Part shown: one piece after another, positions 12,195 through 24,140 of the stretch
Position numbering within the stretch: the stretch's first letter is position 1
How the letters are laid out: each line of letters begins with the position of its first letter
Assembly (NCBI GenBank): GCA_963082975.1
Contig: OY720347.1
Span: 13,498,225 to 13,562,224, forward strand
Direction: 5' to 3'
DNA length: 64,000 nucleotides
From: Labia minor
Lineage: Eukaryota; Arthropoda; Insecta; Dermaptera; Spongiphoridae
Notes under the pieces: model-generated
Told to the model about the DNA's origin: nothing
The model's database searches: none
Seen by the model: the letters and a program-made list of their open reading frames with translations, nothing else
Program-made: the position numbers and the translations under genes

Positions 12195-12600
12195 ATTTAA
12201 ATTTGGATTATATTTTTAATATTTATAAATGCGAGGTTTTCTACCGGATTTGCCGCTTTTCGAATCTTAACCGCCAGTATCCTCAAATCCTTTTGTTTCC
12301 ATGGATTACAGGACGTAGGCCTTCCAGTATCTTGGTGGTCTTTCCCCCTTCCGGTGTACTGTTGATATTCATTTCATATTCTCTTACTTTAATTTACGCA
12401 GCATGTAGTTTATGTTGCCTGGTTATCAGCGAATAATAAGGTCTTGTTCATCAATGGATATTATCATGCTGCATCATTTTCTTAAGAGCTTGTTTCAAGA
12501 AAATTTTGAATAGCAGTGAGGCTAACGAGCAGCATTACCCGTAAGCTTTGTATGACTTTAAACTCTTCGAAGATCACATTTTTAATTTTTTTTTTTGTGC
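12195..12600 (-). pseudogene. LINE reverse transcriptase fragment
   Basis: Read on the - strand, about 12590-12480 encodes CSLASLLFKIFLKQAL, matching the RT block written GCSLSPLLFNIFLE in many non-LTR elements. About 12450-12380 encodes LFADNQAT, the catalytic FADD box with the second Asp changed to Asn, followed by YMLRKLK and EYEMNIN as in LINE RT C-terminal parts. Stops and frameshifts interrupt the frame, so the enzyme is dead. It is about 0.4 kb of what was an ORF of about 1000 codons. The subfamily is uncertain. Confidence 0.7.
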
Positions 12601-12647
12601 TTTTTGCTAACACAGAATTTGTCATCGCACAAATTTAACAATTTTAT

Positions 12648-12832
12648 CACGTTTTTCTTAGCTTGCTTTCTTGTTTATCTGTTCGGATCAAATCTTGCAA
12701 TCGAAATTTCGACCACTTCCAGTCATCCAATCGCTCTGAAACTTTTCAGAGTTATGTATTCTGGATGACAATACAATAAAATAACACATTCGTAGCTTGC
12801 AAGTGATTAATTAGAGCATAATTAATGAATAT
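12648..12832. repeat. Interspersed repeat I, copy 1
   Basis: About 185 bp matching 13948-14154 almost base for base, through CTTAGCTTGCTTTCTTGTTT, ATCTTGCAATCGAAATTTCG and CTCTGAAACTTTTCAGAG to CGTAGCTTGCAAGTG. The TCTGAAACTTTTCAGA palindrome and flanking style resemble the core region of HINE-like elements, but no ends are defined. Confidence 0.7.
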
Positions 12833-13139
12833 TTGTATTTTGTTAACTTAAAAAGGAGAAACAATAATAATACAACAAAAGGCCCTTTCCAAAACTTACC
12901 TTTCTCAATACATAATACAAAAGAAGAAAACAACAAAAGGGACTTTGTCAAAACATTAAAAATAAATAATACAGATGTCCATAGTCCGCTTGTTTAAAAA
13001 AATATTCAAGAGTTGATTCTAGTATGTATTAAATATATTCAATATATTAAATATTAAATATATTATTTTTGATCTAAACGAATAGAGAATGGATTTTACA
13101 TAAAATTTGTAATCATTTCACAAATTAATAATATAATAA

Positions 13140-13330
13140 ATGACACATTGTGAATTGACGATAAAAATAAATATATTTCATTAGATCTTATTTTATTATA
13201 CTAGCAAAAATTGTATAAATATATTTTTAATTTTCTTTCGAAATTAATTAAAAAATTTTAAAATATTTTAAATATAAAAAATATTGATACAATATCTAAT
13301 ACAAAAACGAGGCGGGATGCAAATATAATA
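13140..13330. repeat. Repeat J, partial copy
   Basis: The segment with TTTCGAAATTAATTAAAAA, AAAATATTTTAAATAT and a GAGGCGGGA motif is similar to the repeats at 49950 and 50350. Being AT-rich, the alignment is only moderately secure. Confidence 0.5.
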
Positions 13331-13947
13331 CATTAATTAATAATAATAATCAAAATATTAAAATCCGTTTAAATAAGAAGTTTGAAAAAATGTTCAGGTC
13401 GCTCCCCTCCAACTAAATGACAGTCCTGATCGTATGTTCCATGCTGCGAATTAAATTTGGATTAAGCATCATAAATTCTAAAATAATAATTAAATAAATT
13501 TCAAATAACGATTAGATATTTATTAAATGAATTACTAATAAATAATATTCAATCTAATGAAATAAAGAATCTCTATATATTATATACACGGTAAATGTAT
13601 TAGAAAAAATAAAAAGCCATTTTTTTTTATGAAGAATTTTGATTTTTTTAAATTATAATTTCTGACTTTTGATTGATTACATTTAAAATCATTTTAAAGT
13701 TATAATTTCGTCTTTACAAAGAGAGATAAAAAATTAATAAAATCAAAATATTGAAAAAATATAATAGGGAGGTAGAAAAAAGGTTCAAACTCCCCTCTTC
13801 TTATTTTTACTTAACGGGTCTTCTGATTGGTTGCCTGTTTCGACACACCTTTTTTCGACTTAAACGCCACCCTCAATTTCCTTCAGCTATCATTTGCTCT
13901 CTGCATCTCACCAAGTCATCATTAGCACTCTTGCTAACTGAGTGTAT

Positions 13948-14154
13948 TTTACCACGTTTTTCTTAGCTTGCTTTCTTGTTTGTTTGTTTGTTTATTTATC
14001 TGTTCGGGTCAAATCTTGCAATCGAAATTTCGACCACTTCCAGTCATCCAATCGCTCTGAAACTTTTCAGAGTTATGTATTCTGGATGACAATACAATAA
14101 AATAACACATTCGTAGCTTGCAAGTGTTTAATTAGAGCATAATTAATGAATATA
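13948..14154. repeat. Interspersed repeat I, copy 2
   Basis: Direct repeat of 12648-12832, 1.3 kb downstream. It differs mainly in a GTTTGTTTGTTT expansion at about 13978. The segment before it (13785-13947) is less AT-rich but contains no recognised protein. Confidence 0.7.
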
Positions 14155-14506
14155 ATTTTGTATGGGAAAATCAAAACAAAAAGTGTAAATATTTAAATTT
14201 GAAAAAAACCGTTAAAAACCCGTTAAAAGAATAATATAATATGTATAATATTTAAAATGTAAATAAATTTGAAAGAAGGTATATTAATGTTTTGTACTGT
14301 AATTTAGAAAACAAAATTTAAATTTATGAGTTTTAGGCAATAAAGAATTAAAATATGACAAATTTAAAAATTTCTCTTTATAATTCAATTTAAATTTATT
14401 ACTTTCAGGATAATAGTATTTCATGACTATTAAAGTCAATCAAAAAACTTAAAAGTAGTATAGGTCAAGTGAAATCGATTGCAATATATGAAGACTAAAA
14501 AGTAGA

Positions 14507-15365
14507 AAATAATACTTTATATAAAAAAAAAACTTTTTTAAAAAACCACGTTTTTAACGCACTAAAAAGAAGAAAATAATTTTTCTGAAACCCCATAGGT
14601 ACTGACATTACAAACAAGAGATATGATTTGAAGAAAATTTTCTATAACGTAAAACGTGGGGCGCAACTATGGCTAAAATATTCTGTATCGTATAAAAATT
14701 TATAAATAAATGTTATTAGGTACAAATTAATAGGATAAATGAATTCATATTTTAATTAGCTTCAAAAAGTAAAGCTTATAACTTATCGAAATTTTTAAAA
14801 GAGGTAAATTTAATTTATGAAAAGATTACCTTTAGATTACTAATAATATTCACTTTTAAAAAATTCTGATAAAAAATGACATCCTAACAATATTCTGGTA
14901 AATAATATAAGAAATTTAACTTGAAGAAATCTAAAACTAAATTTTGCTACTGCAAAACTTCTAGCAAATATTTAATATTTATGTTAATAAAATTTCTAAA
15001 GTGTAAATTGAAGATGTTTATTTAATATTAAGGAATTAATTTTCCAAAAAAAATTTACATTAATAAAAGTATTCTGTTGGATTACTAATAATATTCCCTT
15101 TTACAAAAAGTCTGGTAAAAAATATAAAACTTAAAATATAAATCCATGGATATTGAAATAAATTAATCAAAGAAATTATATTGCATTTAAAAAATTTATT
15201 ATTATTTGCGCCCCACGTTTTACGTTATAGAAAATTTTCTTCAAATCATATCTCTTGTTTGTAATGTCAGTACCTATGGGGTTTCAGAAAAATTATTTTC
15301 TTCTTTTTAGTGCGTTAAAAACGTGGTTTTTTAAAAAAGTTTTTTTTTTATATAAAGTATTATTT
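14507..15365. mobile_element. Long terminal inverted repeat element C2
   Basis: Two 160-bp arms (14507-14666 and 15206-15365) are almost perfect reverse complements. They begin AAATAATACTTTATA, contain GCACTAAAAAGAAGAAAATA and end internally with AAACGTGGGGCGCAA. The 540-bp interior is AT-rich and non-coding. The arm core is shared with C1, C3 and C6. No transposase is visible, so mobility would depend on another element. The near-identity of the arms implies a recent insertion or gene conversion. Confidence 0.8.
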
Positions 15366-16149
15366 CAAGCATTTTCAACAGCGTACAGTGTTATAAGCCT
15401 TTTGGCGATCTACATGAATTAATCTTCTTATATTTATTTTTTTTCTATGACGTTTTTTTATTGTAAACCCACTATTCATACCGCAATATCCTGCCAACCT
15501 CTGTTCTCTTCCTCGGATTCCTTAAGTTCCTTTTTTATTCTATGTTTGAGCAAATTTCAATTTAGTTTTGCCTCAGTATTTAATGTTTTTTTATCTTTAA
15601 TTTTTATTGCTACCGCCACTACACTACTTCCTCTTTCCTTCTTTGGTACTCTATTATATAATTAAAGAGGTATTCACCCCTTTCTTCTTAATTTTTCATA
15701 ACTAATTTTCATTCTTTTAAAATATTAATCCTTGTCCGAGCCTTTGTCGAGATTTTTCGCGTAGAATTTTTACAAATCCTCAGCTTCAACCACTAATTTG
15801 GATGACCAGTCCATTTGTATGGAGTTGTTTTTACTCTTTGGCCAACGTTTGTTTGCTTAGCAAAAGTTTCAGGAGAAGATTTAAGAAGAAGAAAGAGACC
15901 CCTAGTCCTAGAAAACATAATAGAGTCAGGGTCTGAAAAATGTTTGGTCAAGAGAGATCAAATAGTATTGATATCGAGTTGAAGTAATGTCAGGACTCAG
16001 CAGAAGTAGATCATGGTCACGTGGGAATGGAATGGATTATTAAATTTTTGATGCCCCGTGTCCGGTCAGATTATGGTTTAAAAAAACTCAATATAATATT
16101 AATAGAATAACTAATAGTAGCATTAACTATCTATCTTTATATCTATCTC
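15366..16149. other. Unrecognised stretch, moderately GC-richer near 15720-16080
   Basis: The sequence at 15720-16080 has more balanced composition than its surroundings but no frame matching a known family on either strand. The 72-codon frame at 15447 is Ser/Phe-rich and unconvincing. Confidence 0.35.
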
Positions 16150-16262
16150 TGTGACTGTATGGAGCTCGAAAGTTCTTAGCCACAGTAACGTATCCCTATT
16201 CTGAGCTAAGACCATCCAACTCCTACCCTCTCCCATCTCTCTCACCTCCCTTCCTACATTAT
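16150..16262 (-). pseudogene. LINE 3' end fragment
   Basis: Reads on the - strand as the last codons of a LINE ORF2 (EMGEGRSWMV, LAQNRD, then the LRTFEL region) followed by a TATC-type short tandem tail (CTATCTTTATATCTATCT on the + strand). It is homologous to 16676-16925. Confidence 0.65.
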
Positions 16263-16675
16263 AGTATCATTAACATTAAGAATAATTGTTTGCTAATTAG
16301 GTCGAAGTCCCCTCAACCATCGCAGCTAAAATCAAAGACCTGAATCTCTACAATAAATGATAAGAGATGTGTCTCATCTAATAGGGCTCACCGCTTAATG
16401 CAATTCATTCACTGTCATATTTGTAGAAAATTTCCCCAAAAAAGAGTGGAATCGGGAACTTCGCGTGCGTCTTCTCTAAACTCAAAATGATCATGAAAAT
16501 TTTATATTTAAAAGCAAATATTTATCGATAACAAATATTTGTAGATTCTCTCTCTAAACGAAGATCAGTTAGTAAAATTTTTAAGTTATTTAACACACAC
16601 ACAAAATACACATAACTATTTAATAAAAGTTTCTCAATTTCATTGATTCATTTTTCATAGTCTACCTATCTATCT

Positions 16676-16925
16676 CTGTGGCTCTACGGAACTCGAAAGT
16701 TCTTGGCCGCAGCAACCACACTTCTCCAAGTATCCCTATTCTGAGCCACAACCCTCCAATCCCTACCCTCTCCCATATCTCTCACGCCTCTTCCCAAATT
16801 ATCCACCCACCTCATCCTTGTTCTTCCAAGTGGACGTTTCCCACTCGGACTCGCCACAAATATATGTTTTGCCATTCTTTTCTCTCCCATTCTAGCCACG
16901 TGCCCTGCCTATCGCAGCCTTCTCG
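16676..16925 (-). pseudogene. LINE ORF2 C-terminus with 3' tail
   Basis: An open frame from 16899 to 16684 encodes ARMGEKRMAKHIF, GKRPLGRTRMRWVDNL and DWRVVAQNRDTWRSVV, the characteristic C-terminal tail of a widespread arthropod non-LTR retrotransposon ORF2 (endonuclease-reverse transcriptase). Only about 72 residues remain, and the polymerase domain is absent, as in typical 5' truncation. The 3' side runs into CTATCTATCT, a microsatellite tail as in RTE-like LINEs. Confidence 0.85.
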
Positions 16926-17512
16926 ATTTGATAATTATAACTATGTCCATTTTTCATAGTTCTAATATAAAATAACGATTAAAAAGTAATGAATATATTC
17001 TATTAGAATATCATTTATAAATTTATATTTTTATAACTCTCTTAATTTTCATTTCTCTTTGAGAAATAATATCAATTTAAGTAATTTATGATATTGGATA
17101 AATTTTGAGGTCCATGAATGTTTTTCTTTCATCCTACCGACTAAACCAGTCATTAAACTTATAAATAAGAATATATTTGCATATTTAATCATTTTATTAA
17201 CCAAGAATTCGTTAAATATGTAAATAGAATAAAGCTCTCAAACAGCAAACAAATAAAAAGAAAAACTTATTTCAAAAGAAATTAAGCAATTGAAAATAAA
17301 CGAGAATTAGCATCATTCAAAACCCATCATATAGTAAGAATTGAAAAAATTAATGAAGCTGATTGTATTTTATCTCTTTATTGAAGAAAACATTTTATTC
17401 TCTTTAAAATTCAGTACTAATTCTTCTGAATTTATAAATATTAGGTGAATATTATACTTTACTTTAATTATTGGTTTAATAGGATTAAATTAAGATAAAA
17501 AAACCTCTGACT
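16926..17512. other. AT-rich non-coding stretch
   Basis: No gene or named repeat seen. Confidence 0.4.
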
Positions 17513-17784
17513 TTGTACGTCCTACGCAAGGACAACGCCTATCAAGCCGGTTATATCAATGAGGAGTCCTATGATCAATTGAACGGGTCCTCTCAACCTT
17601 TACCTTGATTTTCTTGATCGGAGGCGCTATCAAGTAGCTTTTCCCCAATGTTGTTCCCGCAGGCTGGGTTGACTCCGTCCCATAGACCCCAACTAGGGAA
17701 ATTCCCTTGCCAGGTCCGGGAATTGAACCCGGGAACATGTGAATGTGAGGCAGGTTCGCTACCCACACACCCAATGGCGCCTTT
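17513..17784 (-). mobile_element. tRNA-derived SINE H1
   Basis: On the - strand it begins GGCGCCATTGGGTGTGTGGG, then TAGCGAACCTGCC, and has CCCGGGTTCAATTCCCGG about 50 bases in, a perfect B box (GGTTCAATTCC). The body contains AGGCGTTGTCC and GGACCCGTTC segments shared with the diverged copies at 18957 and 21545. This is a complete SINE head and body. The 72-codon frame across it is incidental. Confidence 0.75.
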
Positions 17785-18956
17785 TTAAATTAAGGTAACT
17801 GGGTTTATTTCATAATTATAGCTACTGATGGGGAAAATTATAAATTTTAATTCTTTTTAATATGATGAAAATTTTATATTACTATGTAAGTGAATACATT
17901 ATGAATAAAATTTATATACTTAAATTTAAAATTTTAATTGATACGTGCACATATCTTATATATATTTTATATTATATACACCTTTATACAAATTTATACA
18001 AATTTACAATTTGTTTTATTATAAACAATAAATAAATCAAATGTATATTATATATGGTAGTTATTTATTAAAAATCGTTTATTTTTGCAATTATCTTTTC
18101 ATTCAATTTATTTATTTTTTCAACACTTCAACATGGAAAATTATTATAAATTGTTTAAATATTATTACTTATTTATCATTAATTTAAAATCTACCACTAA
18201 ACTATTATTTATCATTACCGTATAAATAAATAATTTAAATTTAATAATGCGGTTAAATGGTAAATTTACATTGCTTCAATTATAGTTGTTTATTAATTAA
18301 GGAGATGTCACAGTTAATAAAATTATAATTGATGATAATTAAATGGACCTGTGTTCATATGCAAACACCTGTGGTGAATAATAATAGAAATATTCTAATA
18401 AACCACATCATTTAGGAATAGAAACAAAAAATAAAACAAATATTTTATATAATCTCTTTTTTTAAAAAAAAAATATCGTTTTAATTAAATAGAAATTAAA
18501 ATAATATATATATTTTAAGTTAGAATAAAAACAAAAAAGAATAATTTATTAATTAAACAAAAAGCTTGACACTCAGCAAGTATATATGGGGGTAATCCTC
18601 TCCCACCCCTCTCCACCCACCCTCTCACAAATTCTTCTGAAGTGATGTATAATATGTACGTATATTGTTAAATATATGTATAATAGCTTTGCATAAATTT
18701 TATTTGAACCAGAAAACACAGATTAAAATCTTAATTCTCTTTGTTTTCATTTTGTTAATTTAATTTAATGACTAAATTAATACTATATATACAAGTATGT
18801 ACGTATATGATTTATCAATTAGTGTACTTGCACTGATCTTGAAAGTATTTTGTATTAACAATAAACATACTTAACCAATTGTCATTTCATTATTATAATA
18901 TGTGCATTAAAATTGAAACAAAATTGAAATATTCTTTTAAAATAAAAAAAAACTAT
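17785..18956. other. AT-rich stretch with a short C-rich tract
   Basis: No gene. A C-rich tract at about 18598-18628 (CTCTCCCACCCCTCTCC) is the only compositional feature. Confidence 0.4.
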
Positions 18957-19180
18957 CTGGCTTTTAGACATCCTACGAGAGGGCAGCGCCTATCAAATTG
19001 ATTGCCGTCTAAGTGGAATAGAGGTGTTGTATGATCCCTACATCGGATCTTCTCAACCAATATCTGGATTTTCTTCATCTCTTTATTTCAAATAGCTTTT
19101 TAATTTTAATTCGGGTGGACTTTATTCCAATACACCCCATTGCTGAGAATTGAACCCAGAACCACGAAGTTGAGTGTCAA
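18957..19180 (-). mobile_element. tRNA-derived SINE H2 (diverged)
   Basis: Matches H1 in order: GACATCCTACGAGAGGGCAG, CGCCTATCAA, GGATCTTCTCAACC, TGGATTTTCTTCAT, and a B-box-like GGGTTCAATTCTCAG on the - strand near 19150. The tRNA-like head is largely lost. It is older than H1. Confidence 0.65.
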
Positions 19181-19627
19181 TTTTCAAAATAAATTATATG
19201 CAATATCGTATATGTACAACACGTAAGATACATTTTCTTTTTCCTTTTCATATTCGTTTTTGTAAGTAATGTATATAGGTACTTACTACCCTTTATCGAA
19301 TATAATTAAGATTTATAACAAATTTAACCAAACTCTACCCAATTTTTTAAAAATGAGAATTTTAAAAAAATCTTTAATTTTGTTCTTCAATAATAATTTC
19401 TATATTAATTAATAAATGATTTTGAAACATTTTTAACTTGTAAATAAATAAATAAATATTAAATGGATTAATAAAATTAAACGAAAACGATTATAAAGAA
19501 AATTTAATTATGCTTTTTATAAAGGTTTTAATTTCATAAAATATTAAAAAACAAATAAATTTCTATTAATTTTGTAAATACATTTTCATTTAATTTTAAC
19601 TATATATCTATCTATCTAATATAGCTA
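19181..19627. other. AT-rich non-coding stretch
   Basis: No gene seen. Confidence 0.4.
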
Positions 19628-20150
19628 CGAGAGCAGTCTAATAAGTTCATGACTTTATGAATTAAACAAAGGTTTTTGAATAAAAAATTATTTTATTTTT
19701 CAACTTAGTCTCCTTTGAGTTCTATACACTTCGTCGAATGTTTCTCCAATTTTTTTATCCCTTCCAAAAAATAAGATTTGTCGAGGTAATAATAGGTATT
19801 TGTTTGTAAGATGATTTCATCTTTGGAGTCAAATCTTTTTCCGCCGAGCCATTTCTTCAGGTTTGGAAACAAGAAATAGTCACTCGGGGCTAAATCCGGA
19901 AAATAGGGCGGATGAGGGAGCAATTCGTATCCAAATTCATTGATTTTCATGGAAATTCATTTTTATCCATTTTCTTATAAAGTCACGAGATAGTCTGCTA
20001 TTAATGGATGTCAAACAAAAACTAAAAGGCCCAGCAGGTTCCAATTTCGCCAGGAGTCAGCTGATAGTTCCCTGCTGCCAGGAGAATTGTTACCATTTTA
20101 TTTAAGAGACGGGAAATTCAAACAGTCACCGACTTATTGACCTGTCCTCG
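19628..20150 (-). mobile_element. Mariner element, internally deleted, with transposase C-terminus
   Basis: Flanked by TA at 19626 and 20151. Ends CGAGAGCAGTCTAATAAGTT and, inverted on the right, CGAGGACAGGTCAATAAGTC are related terminal repeats. A - strand frame from 19950 to 19705 encodes HPPYFPDLAPSDYFLFPNLK and LGGKRFDSKDE, the C-terminal part of mariner transposase including the third catalytic Asp in PDLAPSD. It continues to DKSYFLEGIKKLEKHSTKCI. The N-terminal and central domains are deleted, so it is non-autonomous. Confidence 0.9.
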
Positions 20151-20249
20151 TATATATATATATATATATATATATATTAGTATCTTTATTATCTTTGTTA
20201 ATTAAAACCCTTTTTCGTTTTTTTTATTTTTTTGAAATCTTTCCTTATA

Positions 20250-20600
20250 GAATCAAAATAGATTTCCAAGTAATTGGATAGAAATGCTCGGACAATATAT
20301 AGACCACAAGCAAATAAATTTTAGAGAGTGTGCAAATATTTACAAAATCGATCAGCAGCCATTTCAAGATGATTTGAGAGTAGAGACAAAGAGGGAATAG
20401 ATCTAGTATAGGTTCCCTCAGGAAATCAAATGCTTCACTCTGAGGAAGTGGAAGAATTGTTAACAAAAGAAGAACCAATCTATCCTAAGTTAAACTTTCA
20501 ATTTACATTGTCTTATTTGACAAATAAGAAGAAGAAGAAGAAGAAAAAGTCTTTTTTTTTCTTCTTCTATCATTACTTTTCATTTTTATTTTCTTCTGAT
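20250..20600 (+). pseudogene. Unidentified decayed coding-like segment
   Basis: Two adjacent + strand frames have protein-like composition. The first (about 20251-20400, after a polypyrimidine tract and AG) contains FPSNWIEMLGQYIDHKQINF and QQPFQDDLRVETKRE, then stops. The second, in another frame (20430-20545), contains MLHSEEVEELLTKEEPIYPK before an AAG repeat that reads as poly-Lys. I do not recognise the family. Possibilities are a fossil of a host or viral gene, an exon, or chance. Confidence 0.3.
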
Positions 20601-20639
20601 TGTGCCAATTGCTTTCCAACTGTATAAAATTTATTAATA

Positions 20640-21544
20640 GCAACGATAGAGAGAAAAAAAGAAAGTCACTCACTCATCTACTTGGACATTAAAAATCAAT
20701 GATAAATTCGAAAATTTGATTAACTTTTGTCAAAAGAGGGCTGATATGTTTCCTCTTTTCACTTCTCAACACCTTCCTCACCTCCCCTCTCTGATGGGGT
20801 TCAATTTCCTCCTTTCTAAAATACTCTCTTTTCAATCTCTTTACTCGTGACAGGAATGTAATTTACTACTTGAATTCGTACACAACCACTTAAGAAAATT
20901 ATAAACTTGAATAAATAATTAGATTAAAAATAAATAGACGCAGAAGATTAAATCGAAAACTGGAATTTACTTTATCATCTTGGATTATTCCACTTGACTC
21001 GTCAACATTCAATGAGATCGTTTTTCTTAACAAATATTTTTAAGGACCAACGAATTTTCTCATCAAGTCCCATTTGCTAGATTTATCCTATTAAATCGGA
21101 TTAAATATTAATTTAAAAATAAGCACTATATATCATACAATATATAGACAACTCAAAATACCTTCAATAATATTTTAAATTAAATTTATATTAAAATGAA
21201 AAGATTATTCCTCTATTCTACATGAATTAATTATTAAAATAAATTACATTTTATTGCTGAGATAGAGTTTTTTTTATATAAATGAAACCTTTAAAAGAAG
21301 ATAATATATTCTCTTCAGAGATTTGTTTAATGGTTTTTAGTATAAATTTAATTACTAATTTCTAATATAAAATATTTATTATGAATTAAAATATTTTAGT
21401 ATTAATCTAGAATTTTTTTTTATTTATCTTAATGTATTCACTAATAAAAATTATTTTATGTATTTTAACGAATTTCTAATTAAATAAACATTTATATATA
21501 TATTCTAAATAAAATTTTTTGGATAAATTAAAAAAAAAAATAAA
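20640..21544. other. AT-rich non-coding stretch
   Basis: No gene or named repeat. Pyrimidine-rich around 20750-20850. Confidence 0.4.
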
Positions 21545-21720
21545 AAGCGAGTTAGAGGTATTATCTGATCAGTTCATCTCTGACCTTCTCTATCTTTATC
21601 TTGATTTTCTTCATCGGAAGCAGCTACTTTTTATTTCAAGTATTTTCCCAATTTTTCATCATGTAGACTAGGTGATCCTTGTTTTCATAAATCCCAACTA
21701 TTATTATAGAAAAACTTTCA
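21545..21720 (-). mobile_element. SINE H3 fragment
   Basis: The body of SINE H only: CTTTATCTTGATTTTCTTCA, TCGGAAGCAGCTA, TTTTCCCAATTTTTC and the GGATTTATG/CTAGTC region in inverted sense. The tRNA-like head is missing or mutated beyond recognition. Confidence 0.5.
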
Positions 21721-22578
21721 ATAATGGTTCAATGCCTAGAGCTGACTACAGTGGAGCTTTTAGTGAACAAATAAATACAATGATATTAACTCTTGATATG
21801 GATAACAACGCTGGAATTTAGTAACAGCTTACATAAATTTATTTTATCTTCTTAATAGAATCGTAAATAAAAGTTTTAATAATGCCTACAACTTTCATAT
21901 ATATAATTGTAGTCTCAATAAATTTTATTTTAATGTCATCTCATAGAAATATATTGAAAAATATTCTAAATTTAAAAATATAAAAAAAAACAACAAAAAA
22001 ATTAGAAAACATGTTTATTTGAATATATATAACGAATATAGACTATCAGTCATCTGACTATTGGTATTCAATAAACAAATTTGAAGAAATAAAAAAAATA
22101 AATAAATAAATAAAATAAATTACTAATGAAAAAGTGAAAATACCAATTAGAATGGAATTGTTATTTTTTTAAATAATTGAATGGATTCTATCATACTGGC
22201 AAAAATGAGCCAATCAATATTGATTCTTGTTTTCTAATTTCCTGTTGGTTTTGTTGCAAATGGATAAATGAAAAACAAATGGGACAGATACTATTTAACT
22301 CTTAAGCCAAATGGAATATAATATTAGTCTGAAAAATGGCTATTATTCTTAATTGGATAGCTTGAATGTAATCTACATTAAAAGAAATTTATGGTGTACA
22401 TTAAAATTTGGAAAATATCATTTTTTATATGCTTATGAATTTGGTTATATTCTCTAAAAATTAAATAAATCTAAAACTAATATTTTCTTTAATTAATTTA
22501 AATGTATTTTTTTTAAATATTATAAATTTAAAATCATTAAAATAAAATAACATTTGTCTAAAAACACAATTCGTTTTC
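21721..22578. other. AT-rich non-coding stretch
   Basis: No gene or named repeat. Confidence 0.4.
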
Positions 22579-22818
22579 ATTATTAAAGGGATTTTTATTA
22601 ATACACCACATATTTGTTTAATCTTTTTTATTTTGTTAAATAAATGTACAACGTTTCAACTGCTTATTCTGCAGTCGTTATCAAGTACCGTAGGCTTGAT
22701 CCGACTCAAGTAAACTGGAGCAGACTGAAACGCAGTTGAAACGTTGTACATTTATTTAACAAAATAAAATAGATTAAACAAATATATGTGGTGTATTAAT
22801 AAAAACCCCTTTAATAAT
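22579..22818. mobile_element. Palindromic MITE-like element
   Basis: Arms 22579-22663 and 22732-22818 are reverse complements over about 85 bp with few mismatches (ATTATTAAAGG at the ends, CAACGTTTCAACTGC inside). They bracket a 68-bp core that is much less AT-rich (CAGTCGTTATCAAGTACCGT). The length and structure suit a MITE or foldback element. The superfamily is unknown because no target duplication is obvious. Confidence 0.7.
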
Positions 22819-23349
22819 CATAAAACCACAAAAGTTTTAATTAATATACCTATTCGTTTTAACTCTTTATTAAAAAAAAATAGAATTATAAATGTAAAGT
22901 CAATTTATTACTATCATTTAACTCATATTATTAATATTATTATTATAGCATTATATGAAAAATATTAGATATTAATAAGAGACAAAAAAAATTGATTTTA
23001 ATTTTTAAGTTAATAAGTAATCAAAATATAAAACTCTTTATTAGAAAGGAATATGTTTGAATTTTAACGTTTAATCTTTCTAAAAAAAACAATAATTTTA
23101 TTCGATTATTTTTATGGAAAGTATTATAATAAAAATCAATCTTAAAGTTTGTGTTTGTTATGTATGTATATTCGTATGTGTGAGTGTGTGGGTGGCTGTC
23201 TGTCTTGAGAAGCAAATTGGGAATAGCTTATAAAATCATTTATTTTATGTTCACATTCACATTAATCATACTTTTAGTAAATCCACCGAATGAACTTTAT
23301 TTCAAATATATATAAGTATAGAAAATAATAAATAATACATATAAATATA
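22819..23349. other. AT-rich non-coding stretch
   Basis: No gene. A short TGTGAGTGTGTGGGTGG tract near 23175 explains the frame on the - strand. Confidence 0.4.
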
Positions 23350-23905
23350 AAAAAATTTTATAACATAACATTTTTCCAATGGACTGAAAAGAATAAAATA
23401 ATTTTTCTATAATCCTGTCAAAGTTTATGGATGAATTGCTTCATATTCAACGAAAAACGTTGGTCGCATTTAGTTTTATTTATATATATGAACAATCAAG
23501 TCAAATTTTTGTAATAATAAAAATTTTATTAAACACATAAACTGACAAATTTTTTTATCATGCAATAAAATTGATAGATTAAGAGCTAAGAAATTAATCT
23601 TTTATTATTGTTCACTAATATACTTATATCAAAGAATGTATCAAAATTTAAAAGAATTTTTATTAAATTTACATATTTTCAATCAAATCCAAAATGGTAG
23701 AAATAGTGTTACTTGTTAATGAAGTGTTTTAGTGTGCTATGTATGTATACTATATATGAATTATAGCTTTATAAAGGAAGTAAATTGCATAGAATTCAAA
23801 TGAAAACTAAAAGCGCCCATCGTTTTTAGTTGAATATGAAGCAATTCATCCATAAACTTTGTCAGGCTTATAGAAAAATTATTTTATTCTTTTAAGTGCA
23901 ATTTT
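23350..23905. mobile_element. Foldback element C3
   Basis: Arms about 23350-23475 and 23803-23905 are inverted repeats sharing GAATAAAATAATTTTTCTAT, CAAAGTTTATGGATGAATTG and CTTCATATTCAAC. The inner ends carry GGTCGCATTTAGTTTT and GCGCCCATCG, variants of the GGGCGC apex motif. The interior is AT-rich and non-coding. Confidence 0.75.
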
Positions 23906-24054
23906 AATTTGATAAATTTACAAATAGAAAAGATGAAGTTATACTAAAATTTGAAAATTGAATAAAACAAAAAATATATTAATCTTCTAAAATTAATTTT
24001 ATGTATTTTTGTTAAGTAAATGTTATTACTGAATAATAATTATTATATTATATT

Positions 24055-24140
24055 TAAAATAGTCAAAAGAGCGAACAGACAGATACCGGGACAGACAGAC
24101 GCCCAGTGAAGTTGAGAAAAACGTTATAAAAATAAACAGA
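24055..24140. repeat. Repeat G, copy 1
   Basis: Contains AAAAGAGCGAACAGACAGAT, a GACA-type short tandem and AGTGAAGTTGAGAAAAACGT, in the same order as 37565-37720 and 51650-51780. Confidence 0.6.

Noticed and set aside
17513..17784. Functional tRNA gene
   Set aside because: The A/B box head is good but the acceptor stem and anticodon arm do not fold as a tRNA, and related diverged copies exist, so it is a SINE.
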